64,000 nucleotides of DNA from Lottia gigantea (lineage: Eukaryota; Mollusca; Gastropoda; Lottiidae): the NCBI RefSeq assembly GCF_000327385.1, contig NW_008706746.1:664283-728282 (forward strand), given 5' to 3'. Shown piece by piece: positions 12,801 to 24,800 of this stretch. The notes below the pieces were generated by a model. That model was not told the origin of the DNA, did no database searches, and saw only the letters and a program-made list of their open reading frames with translations. A program made the position numbers and the translations under genes. Position 1 is the stretch's first letter. Every line of letters begins with the position of its first letter.

Positions 12801-15800
12801 TTGCTGTTGGTTGCTTTACCAAATCTAATTTCATTTCATATTTCATTTGTGGGCTACTTTTCTTATTCTGAATAAGATACAGCTCTTGATATTTTACATG
12901 ACTCTCTTGTATTGTAACTTTTAGTAACTGATTTCTCATATTAGAATTGTAATTTCAGTTAGATAGAATGATAGATGCTGCGTCTGCTGCCTATACTTTC
13001 TACGTCCTCAATTCTGACAATAAAAACGCAGTAAAAAACGTACAGTTTTATCGAGAAAAAATGAAAGTTAGAGATTCAGAATTTATCGATTTAGAATTAA
13101 AACCACATAAGGTAAGGTTATATATGATGTGTATTATTGCAATGTGAATTTGTCAGAATGCTAAGGATATTTTCATTCATTCATTCATTCATTCATTCAT
13201 TCATTCATCCATTCATCCATTCATTCATTCATTCATTCATTCATTCATTCATTCATTCATGCATTCATGCATTCATTCATTCATTCATTCATTCATGCAT
13301 TCATTCATTCATTCATTCATTCATTCATTCATTCATTTCTTTATTTATTTATTCATTTATATTTCATTCATTCATTTATTCATTCATTCATAGCATTTAT
13401 TCATTCATTCGTCCATTAATTTATAGCATTTATTCATGCAGTCATTTATTCATGGTGCTGTTCTGGTGGGAAAATATTTAGAGGACTTCATTCCACAAAT
13501 TGATCGCAATGTTTGTGATCTCCAGAATTTTACCATCACAGAAATAATACATATAATAAAAATATTCATAACGATGGAAACTAAATGAATGGAGTTTAGC
13601 GTCCTCTTGGATTAATGACAACAACATGTTGTGGTCAATGAGGGAAATTCATGAATAGAGGCAGGATAGACATATTGGATAGAAAATGAATCATATTGCA
13701 AAGAAATATATACCGTACTAAACAATACTTCAGTGGACTCACTGAAAGAGATTCCCCCAATTATCAAACACTGTATAGTATAAATCTGGTATTTCCTTTT
13801 AACATACCAGAATTTTAACTATGAAAGAATTTGACAATTGACTGTTATCTACAGTTTCCTTCTCTTTCTAAACAATAAAACTTGATGATAATCATTATTC
13901 TAAAAGTAATTTCAAGAAAACATGATAAAAAATTGTCAAAATTTTTTTTAGAAAACTTCTGTTGAAATTATTATAGAAAAATGAGACCCTCAACCCAAAG
14001 AATGATGTCAAAACTTATGTTGAATCTTTTCATGGTTAGAACTGTGTCTTAGAAGAATCTAGAAATGATATTTTTTTTTAAATTTTCATGACTTTTCAGC
14101 ACGAATTGTACTATTACATTGTAGTTTTATTGTCAATTGCTTCTCCAGATGGCATGAAAAAAATTTTTTGTGGATAAAATAAAGAATATGTTTTACAATT
14201 ATCATATTCTGTTCTGTTGTTAGAATTTTCCACCAAGAAAATAACTTGTTATTTGAAATACAGTAATGGCACATTAGGCTGTGACACTGGTGGCGCTAGG
14301 CAGGGTAATGCTTACTCTTCTAGACACCTGATACAATATTTCATTTTGAAGTACTTACTTTCTTATGATTGATATACTTCCTATAAAAAGTTCATTAACG
14401 GCTACCAGTGTTTCACCAATATAATGTTTGGATTATGGGTTTCCAGTTTTTTGGATCATTAATACTGGTGATGGTTTTATAAATAAATGACTTGAAGTCT
14501 AATAGTACTAAATGCCTATCATCAGAAGTCAAATGAAGAGCAGAAAAGTAAAGATTCAAACTTGAGAAGGCAAAATGAAACATGATATCAGGTGATACAA
14601 AGAGTAAAAATACCCTGCCTTGTGCCACACCCACACAAAGTAATTTCACATTATTCTCTTTCTAGAACTTCCAAATCTGTCAAACCTGGTTGGGGTTACG
14701 TAAACACTATTTGATATTGACTTCATTGATTTCAGGAGTATTTTATACGAGCAATGATGGCGTATGAAGATGAATTATGGGAAGAGGTAATAGAAGAGAT
14801 GGAGAATTCTTTAAAAGAGTTTTATAAGGAAGAAGAACGATGTCGAAGTGAATGTGAAGGGCCGTTACTGGCCACGTCTCATCTTGAATTCTACAGTGCT
14901 GTTGCTGGTCAGTTGATATATGATATGATCTTACCCCATGCCTGGGCCTGTATTGTGTCATTACACAATTATTTCACTTTCTATTGTCTTTAAGCTGACA
15001 ATGCCCCACACATAGAACTATGTATCACCGAGTGAAATTTGAATGACAAATTCCAAAATATGTCAAAATGAATATGTGGTCAGTAACTACTATAATGATC
15101 AACCTAAAATTGATTACACTGGTCTGCTGTGTGGACGTTAAACTGCTGTATTTGGATATATTTTCCGCATGACAGACCAGCTCAAAGGTTTGTTTTTGGC
15201 AAGAATCTGCCGGACATCATGTTTCATATTTACCTGTAAGTTTATACAGTTCTTTTTTGTTGCAGAACATTATCTGAATGTAATAAAATGTCAGAATACA
15301 TGTGAAGACAAGTTAAGTCAAGTTTTTCCTGAAGGAAAAGATGGTCTGTTAGCAGAACACTATCATTACCTACAGTTTACTTATTATAAATGTAAGTAGA
15401 GCGAAACATCTGTCTCTATTTCAACCGTTGACAGCTGGACATATGTCAGCTAGTGTAGAGAAAAAAGACAAAATAGGTGCTATTAAATGGGTACTTTCCG
15501 CATCTCCACAGGTGCAGGGGTTTTAAACCCAGATATATTTGGAAAGATGGATATTTTTGTAGTTCAGTCATACCATCATTTTCTCCCTACGCTATTTATG
15601 TCACGTCTCTCGTTCTAATTTTTTTCTTTTCATGAATCATAGTTTGTCTATCCTTACTCTGAAAAAAGTATCTGAAAAAATTGGAAACTATATCAAATCT
15701 TATATATCAAATATTTTCCATTCCAGTGTATCAGGCAGACAAAGCATCAGAGGCTGCAGCATCCTTTCTTTATATCAAACCACAAGATGATATCATGTTA

Positions 15801-18800
15801 CGGAACCAGAAATTTTTTATCAAGGAAGGCTATCAAGATAGTTTTTACCCTAGACCAGTAAGTTTGAAACTAATATAAGTTATATGGTAGTGTACCCATA
15901 TAATGAAGACACCCGAATTTCCAAAAAATCAATGTACTCTGGAAAAACTTTGGAATCCACAAATTTATGTCCCCACCAACATGCTGCTTATGATAAATCC
16001 ATAAAACGAAGATGCGTTTGAAAAATGATTCAACAGTAATCTGTAATTGCCAAGAAGACTACAACCCAACTTTCTATTCTATAGAGAGTCCATATAGTAA
16101 ATTTCCTATTTCTAAATGCAATTTAAGGTTAACTTTTTCTATAATTCAGGAAGTGGTAGAATATATGGAAAGAAAGAAGAAATTAGAAGAAGAAATAAAA
16201 TTCTATAAAAAACATCACACAACCTCTGATTACAGTGAATCTAGCTATGATCAGGATGGTTTTAATGATGATATTGAAACTGTGGTTTGTATTGACTTCT
16301 TTATTATATCCAAGCCCAATTCAATTTCCACCCTCTCAGTATCCCCTCCTCATGTATCCACCTACCTCTCTAGGCAGGTATCAGACCATCAGTTTGGCCT
16401 CCACCTTTCCTAAGTCTCTGACCCTTCAATATCTGCTTCACCCTCAGTGTCCCCCCCCCCCCCCCAACCCCTCAGTAATCCTCTCCCATTAACCTCATCT
16501 CATTAACCCTTGCCCCTCAGTCTTACCCCCCTTAGTATCTACTGTTCTTAGTATCCACACCCTTCAATATCCTGACCACCTCAAACATGTAGTACAAAGG
16601 TTAGTGACAATATTGACCCATCACATTTTTAGAAGTTAACTAGAATTATGAGTTACAAACAGTTTAACAGCAGAAAGCAGAATAGTTTCCTAGCATCCTT
16701 TCAGATGTATTTTGTTGTACTGTAAAACATAGTTTATTTGGCGATGTTTTTGAAGTTCTGATGAATATTATTTCAGTATGATAAATATTCTAAAGCTCGG
16801 CCAACTGATCATTATATGAAACGTTATGAAGATATCGGACTGAAGATTATCTCTAATGGTAACCATTTAAACGGAAGTAAAAGATTCGCCACTGATGGTT
16901 TCCTGAAGGAAGAACAATGCTCAGAGTTAAAATACATGATAGAGGTTAGAACTGGGATATCTTTGATAAATTTGTTCGCTTTTGCTGTATTTTTTATGTC
17001 TTTTTTTTTCTTCCCAAATTCGCCTTTTTCGATAAGGGACTTATTTATGAGATTAAGGAAATATACGAATTTAATTCCATGGCCTGTGCTTTTATATATC
17101 TAACTGTATCAGATAAAACTATCATATATTATTAGATAACTTTGTTTCAGGATTATTTTACCAATGAAAATGGTTCTCGAATAATTTCTATTAAAGATAT
17201 ATTTGAGGTAAATTTAAATATTTATTATATTTTTGAAACAGGTAGGCTATGATATTTACTCTGGATGGTATTTAAGGATCTTTGCTATATACACAAAACT
17301 TTGATGTACAAATTGTTGAAATATATACATGACTACATATGGTATGAACAGATTATGTATAGTATCTTATGCAACTTTTCTAGGTGTTTCCTCCATTCTC
17401 CTCATGTGCCTTCGGAGGGAATCGGGGGAAACACTTCGAAACATAGCAACCAATGATTGTTGTTCCATAAAGCTGTGCCTATAAATTGTGCTTACAACTG
17501 CTAAATGCCATTTAAAGACTTTAGATTATGTATAGATACCAGTGTTGAATATGAAGCGAGTTCAACTTGCATCTATTTATATGTGCCTGAGGACGACGGG
17601 GGAAACACGTCGAAACGTTGCATAAAACTTTAACCAGTGATTGTTGTTCCATAAAGCTGTGTCTATATATTTATATGTTTTTTGTAGAAATTTGGAGAGA
17701 ATGAAGAAGAACTAGAAGTCTCTTTACGTCTGTTATTACGGTCCTCAGAAATCAGTCGACATTACATGCAGAAATACCATAATTTAACATCATTATATTT
17801 TAAACGTACTGTTATAACCTGCTGGGAAATAACACAAGGTAAGAATTACCAGTATATATGTACGGTCTAACTAAAATTAGATACTGAATGCACTATTTGT
17901 TCGCATCACAAAATCCCAGGATTGGAGAGGGCAGAAATTTGATTGGCTGACGTTGTCATCAACTGAAATGGGTATGTTAAAAATAAAAGCTAATAGAAAA
18001 AGAAGATTATAAAGTTTGGTCTTCTTTTTTCAATGAAAATATGGGATTTTACCAGATTTAAGCTAAGATTCCATATATGCGTCATGCGGATCTGTCATGC
18101 GTCATCCATCATGCGTCAAAAAAAAAATCGCCAGGTGTAGCCATTTTTTCCGCGCTGAGATCTCCCAAATGTGACGTATTATGTGGGGATTCCCTGTCTT
18201 TTTTTTGCACCAAAGCATCCATCTGTCTAGAAGTCTGTGCGTCAAAAGAAAGATAACGCTTACGTTTATGTTCGCATGAAGCATCCGCATAACACGTATA
18301 TGGAATCTTAGCTTTAGAATTTGATAATGAACTGTAATTTCAGATTGGCAGCTAAATAGAACATGTTTACCACAAGAAGATGGAAGCTGTCTAGAGAAAG
18401 TTACAGATCTTCCTATAAAATCAGAATATATGTAAGTATTGGGTGAAATTTTCAGTTTGATTGTTCACGACTTTTAGGTTAAGTAATCTGAGGGTAATAA
18501 CCCTTGATCTTCAGTTTAGTGAGCAAGCCTCTAACTCATTTTGTCAACGCTGCTCTGACATAAACAAGGTAGTTGTTGGTAAAATTTGGTAACAGTTTAA
18601 AGAAGAATCAATAGGATGGTTTGGTATTGTTGGTTTAGTAGAATGAGAGAGTCTATTAGTTTGCAAGGCTGAACTCCAATGATAATTGGTAATTGTTATG
18701 TTATTAAGATGTTAATATTCTATATTTCAGGTCAGTCATGTTTTTAAATAATATAAAAGGAGCTGATATTTATTTCTTACATACCAATAAAACTAAATCA

Positions 18801-21800
18801 GTGAGTATTTTATTTTAACTCTGATTATTTTATTAAAGGGGAAGTGATTGCCATCGTCTTGAAAAACAGGAATTAAATAGATATTTTCTCCAATATATAT
18901 TGTAGTCCTTGTTTCATTTGGTTATGATTTTCAAATTTTTTACACCTTTAGATATGTAAATGGCGAGCACTGCCACTTTAATTGTTTATTGTTTTTTAGT
19001 CGTGTTCACTATATCCCTCAAGATTTGGAAATTTGAAAATTTGGAACAAGTGTGCATTTGCTGCTGTCATGTTAGAATTTTTTTCATAGCTCAATGCTGT
19101 GGTTTGTTTGTTCATTTAATGATTCATTCCATCATTCATTCATTTATTCCACATTCGATATATACGACCATTCATTCATTCATTCCATTATTTATTCATT
19201 CATTCTATATCCCATCATTCAATTCATATCCTCACTCACTAATACTGTCTGTCTATTCTAGAGAAATGTATCAAGTCAGTGTGGAAGATTGGTTGGCTTG
19301 ACAACAGATGATCTACATAACGTAACTATCAACCAGTCTGATATGAGATGTGCAGTAGTTATAGTTTATACCACAGATAAAAAGGAGGAAGAAAAAGCCT
19401 ATATTCAGACTCAGATAGCTCTACAGTTATTTGAAGATGAGAAAAAATTAATGACAGAGAAAAATAATGTAGAAATAATGAAAGAACTGGAAAAAAATGG
19501 TAAGATAACTGGTAATGTTACTTTAGAAGTATATGTAGAGATTAGGGTGGTTGAAAGGTAACTAGTTACTATCCAACAGAAGGCACTGGCACAGGGTTAA
19601 AGCAATGTTCATGATTGTCGAGGTTAATATGTTAAAAGGGAAATTCATACTTGTAGTGCAAAGATCTAAAAAAACAAAATGATTATAAAAATATAAAGTG
19701 TTATTGTTTGAGCAAAGTAAAAAGTTTTTTAAAATTTTTTCTAATATTTTTATGAGAATTGGAATAGCAGCCTCAAAATAATACTGTTAGTCTTTGCAAT
19801 CAAGACAATAGATCATAATAAGTGAAATTTGGGTGGTTAAGAAGTGGGCGTCAGAAGGGAATTTACTGTGCCCACTTCTTAACCAAAAAATTCAAATTGA
19901 TATGATCTAACTTATTTAGAACTGTCAGTCAAAATGTCATGTGATTGAGAAATTCTTAATGAATAAGTTTCCACTTATTAGAAAAATGTTGAAGGAAAGT
20001 TGGTTAGGTTCTATGTTAAATTTGTTAATATTTTTTTAGAAACTATATACAAAGGCATATGTTGTGACAAACTATTGTTAAGTTATTTCCCTTCTCTGCA
20101 ATGTAGTTTTATTAAATGAAACAAAGCTGCAAGAGAAAATCTCTTTTGATTATTGAGGTCATGATCAATAAACAATATTTATCATATCTTATATAAATGA
20201 CAATGTGTAACTTCACTGAAAAACAGGTTTGTCCATTAACTTAATGATATACTACAGCTCACAACTTATTTTTTTTAAGTATTAAAATGTCTTAAAAAAT
20301 GATTTGACCATAGTATCATAATATGATTACAGGAACAACTATAACATTGACTAGTAAAGAATTAAAAGATTATAGTGCTTTTGTTGCCGATGGTTTGACC
20401 AATGATCAGGATTGTACCACTCTACAAAATCTAGTAAAGGTAGGTTTAGATTTTAAAGGGATATACATACGAGTCTGAATATTTGTTTTAATAATTATTT
20501 GTATAAGTATTTATTACGGTCATCTGATAGAGCTCAGTTTCAGCCATCCAAAGCTCTTTTCAGATTAAAATCTGAGGTGTAGTTCTCCTGCAAATCAACA
20601 AAAAACTAAAACCTAAAACTCTCGTCCAATAAAACCTTCTCTTATAATTGATCAATCAAATTGTTAGTCATATGTCTAGGCCACTCAGGCTTCCCCTTTA
20701 AGATTTTATTTAAAAAAATCATGATGATAAAAATGAATGAATTTACTAACTAAATCGCTTGTATTCAATAGCATGAGAATGAAAAAACAAAGGTTGTGCA
20801 ACTTTCAAAATATTAGTGAGCATCTTGATGTTTTAAAGTTTTCCTTCTTACACACTTTTGAATGGTTAGCCTACTTGTCTTGGTAAACGATATGTAATTG
20901 CATGCAACCAAACTAACTAACACAAAATATGTTCTGTTCTGAAACAGAATTCCTGTAAAATTGTCATGTACTGTGGCAAGAGTAACATATCTTGAAATAT
21001 GTTAGATATACATTTCTCCAAATCAAAAACTTCTTATCAATTGTGATCTTGCTTCAAAGCCCTATACAAACACAAAGATATAAAAGCATGTTATGAAAAT
21101 GATATTAATTTTGTATGAGAAACAATTAATTAAATCATTTAGAAAAGCACTTGCTTTATAACTAGATTATATCTCTTGTAATATCTCATATATTTTGGGA
21201 GTATTTTTCAAATATGCTTTGACTGTGTGTTGAAAAACTTTCTCCTGTATATATTACATGTCTTATGTGAAAATTGTTTCAGAAAAATGGTTGGTTAGGG
21301 GATGGCTATAAATCTACTAAGCCTCTCACTGATCATGAGTTGTTTAAAGGGTTAGATTTACACCGAACTACTGAGGTATCTATACCACGAGGCTCTCCGA
21401 TTTCTTATATAGCTTTATTGATCTGGTGACAGGCTTTATAACTATCTCTAGACTGGTAAGGTTAAATTTACACCATTCCACTGAGGCTCAATATCTTATA
21501 TAGCTTTATTAATCTGGTGACAGGCTTTATATCTCTAGACTGGTAGGGTTGAATTTACACCAAAACATGTGGAAACCATTGGTAAAACATAGAAAAACTA
21601 ATGGTAAAACATTAGTAAAACATTTGTAAAACATTGGTAAGATATTGGGAAACCATTGGGAAACCATTAGTAAAACATTTGGAAAACATTGGTAAACATT
21701 GGGAAACCATTGGTAAAACATTGGGAAACCATTGGTTACGATATGTGGAAACCATTAGTAAAACATTGGGAAACCATTTGTAAAACATTGGGAAACCATT

Positions 21801-24800
21801 GGTAAGATATCTGGAAAACATTTGTAAAACATTGGAAAACCATTAGTAAAACATTTGGAAAACATTGGCAAAAAATTGGTAAACCATTGGTAAGATATCT
21901 GGAAAACATTTGTAAAACATTGGGAAACCATTTGTAAAACATTTGGGAAACTATTGGTAATACATTGGGAAACCATTGGTACGATATGTGGAAAACATTA
22001 GTAAAACATTGGGAAACCATTGGTAAAACATTGGGAAACCATTGGTAAGATATCTGGAAAACATTTGTAAAACATTGGGAAACCATTTGTAAAACATTTG
22101 GAAAAAATTGGTAAACCATTGGTAAGATATCTGGAAAACATTTGTAAAACATTGGGAAACCATTGGTAAAGCATTGGGAAACCATTGGTAACATATTTGG
22201 AAAACATTTGTAAAACATTGGGAAACCATTTGTAAAACATTGGGAAACCATTTGTAAAACATTGGTAGAACATTGGGAAACCATTGGTAACATATCTGGT
22301 AAACATTGGTAACATATCTGGAAAACATTTGTAAAACATTGGGAAACCATTGGTAAAACATTAGGAAACCATTGGTAACATATTTGGAAAACATTTGTAA
22401 AACATTGGGAAACCATTTGTAAAACATTGGTAGAACATTGGGAAACCATTGGTAACATCTGGAAAACATTTGTAAACATTGGTAACATATCTGGAAAACA
22501 TTTGTAAAACATTTGTAAAACACTGCGAAACCATTGCGAAAAACATTTGGAAACCATTTGTGAAACAAGGGTCGCTCGTAATATCTGTGCTCACTTCAAA
22601 ATAACACAATTTATAACGCTCTTTCTGGACACAGATTAATCAATTTGTGTTATTGTGAATTCTATAGAGGGAGTAGTAATGTTTTTTGTGAATTCATTTG
22701 CTTGTAATATTTTAATTTGGATTTGCCTTGTCTGCCTATATCCTGCTTTTATGTATAAACTGTGCTCAGTGCTTGTGTTTCTCTTCTAAATTTGAGCAAA
22801 GATTTTTTGCTGATTCGAAAACGTAAACATGAAGAGAAGTGATGATGAACAAAATTAACATGAATTTCATTTACTTTTATTGCAAAAATATCTTTGCTCT
22901 ACGCTTGTTAGATTTATTTTTTCTTTTTTCTCTCAGTTTCCTTGGTGTAGCCAGTATTAATAACATATAGCAAGCTTTTTGTAGTGTTGCTTTTAACTTT
23001 GGCTGCTTTGCATCCCTGACGCTATTTCTAATAACATCTAAATAATAAGGTATATTTGTTACTATAAATAGAAAGAGGCTATAAATGGTGATGGGTACGA
23101 TTATTTAACGTCTAAACCTTCGGTGATTTCACCTCACACGGAATATGAAACTTTTATTGGTTTAACAGTACTCAGGGCAGCTTCGGTTTGTATTTCTACT
23201 CTATACTTAGCATGAATATATCTCAGTCATTTCTGACAATTTTTACTTTCAGTCCAATTTTTATTTTCAATCTAATTTTTCATTAGGTTCACATTTAATT
23301 TAAATGTTTGCTTACGATATAATCACCTAATTTTAAATAAATTTTCAAGATCTCATTGTAATTTCTTTAGTTTATTTTTGTACAAGCAGAGAGTGTACTC
23401 GGTTTAAGGCAAAGAAGGGTCAAAAGGTTTAGGAATTTAAGATTTGATGTTTTTGATTATTTTTCAAAGGAATATATGTGCTCTCAGCTTCTAAAGGTAG
23501 ATCTATTCCTTTATTATTTACAATGTTTTTTGTTCTGTTTGTAGCTAGCTTACCATCGACAAGTTACACCAGAAGAGGTTGTCTTGTTTCTAGACCTGGC
23601 TGAGAAAGGTCGTTTTGTAGTGGAGAAATATTTTAATTTAACGAGACCGTTATATTTTGATTTTACTCATCTTGTTTGTAGAACAGCTATTGAAGGTGAG
23701 TTTTAATGCATCTGCAGCCCAGACTTATAGTTAAAGGGAGACAACCAGCATTTTTCATGAGTGGATTTTGGCTTTGAATGTAAATAGTCTTTAGAATTAT
23801 TAACTGCTCAAAACTGCATAATCCCTCCAAATATACATCAAACTGGAAATTTAACTTTCTTTTTCTATCTTCACTGGCTCCCAAAAGATACTTTTTCAAA
23901 TTCTGTACCAATAGGCAGTTTTATCAGTTTCTCAGTTGACTTCAATAATGTTTATTTCAAATGTCATATCACTGGTTCTTGTGTTTAATTTCTAGGAGAT
24001 GAAGAAAGAGATGATTTAAGTCATCCTGTACATGCTGATAATTGTATTCTTCAACCTGATGGAACTTGTCTGAAAGCTTTCCCTGCTTTTACACAGAGAG
24101 ACTACAGGTACGGTAATGATTGTGGGTGGGGAAAGACTACAGGTACGGTAATGATTGTGGGTGGGGAAAGACTACAGGTACGGTAGTGATTGTGGGTGGG
24201 GAAAGACTACAGGTACGGTAGTGATTGTGGGTGGGGAAAGACTACAGGTACGGTAGTGATTGTGGGTGGGGAAAGACTACAGGTACGGTAGTGATTGTGG
24301 GTGGGGAAAGACTACAGGTACGGTAGTGATTGTGGGTGGGGAGAGACTACAGGTACGGTAGTGATTGTGGGTGGGGAAAGACTACAGGTACGGTAGTGAT
24401 TGTGGGTGGGGAAAAATTTGAGGGTGGGGAAGGATTGTTGGTGGGGAAAGATTACAGGTATGGTAGTGATTGTGGATGGTGAGAGATTTGAGGGTGGGGA
24501 GTGATTGGAGAAAGGTGTGTAAATAGAAGCTATAGGTGTCTCAGATACACCTACAAAGACAAATCAGAATGGTGTAAATAGAAGCCATAAATACAAACAT
24601 ACAAAGACTGGAAAAAATCTTAACAATTGGGATACATTTAACCAGTTTATTCTTGGATCTAGAATCTATATCTTAAATATTTTAAATCTATTCCAGTGCT
24701 ATCCTGTATTTAAATGATGAGTTTGAAGGGGGAGAGTTTTTCTTCGCAGGATCAGATAAATCAGAAAAGGTAGGGTGACTAGGTGAAATACATCAGATTT

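Noticed and set aside
13137-13481. His/Ser/Phe/Ile-repeat open frame
   Set aside because: It is the translated ATTC microsatellite in P3H intron 2.
17579-17671. Possible hammerhead ribozyme in the repeated GAGGACGAC..GTCGAAAC core
   Set aside because: CTGAGGA and short complementary CGAC/GTCG arms are present, but once the arms pair, the required GAAA core is incomplete, and no cleavable stem I/III arrangement was evident by eye.
21736-22557. 273-codon minus-strand open frame rich in FPNVLQM/FTNGFPMFY repeats
   Set aside because: It is the translation of the intronic minisatellite; overlapping frames are equally open and there is no start context, domain or unique sequence.
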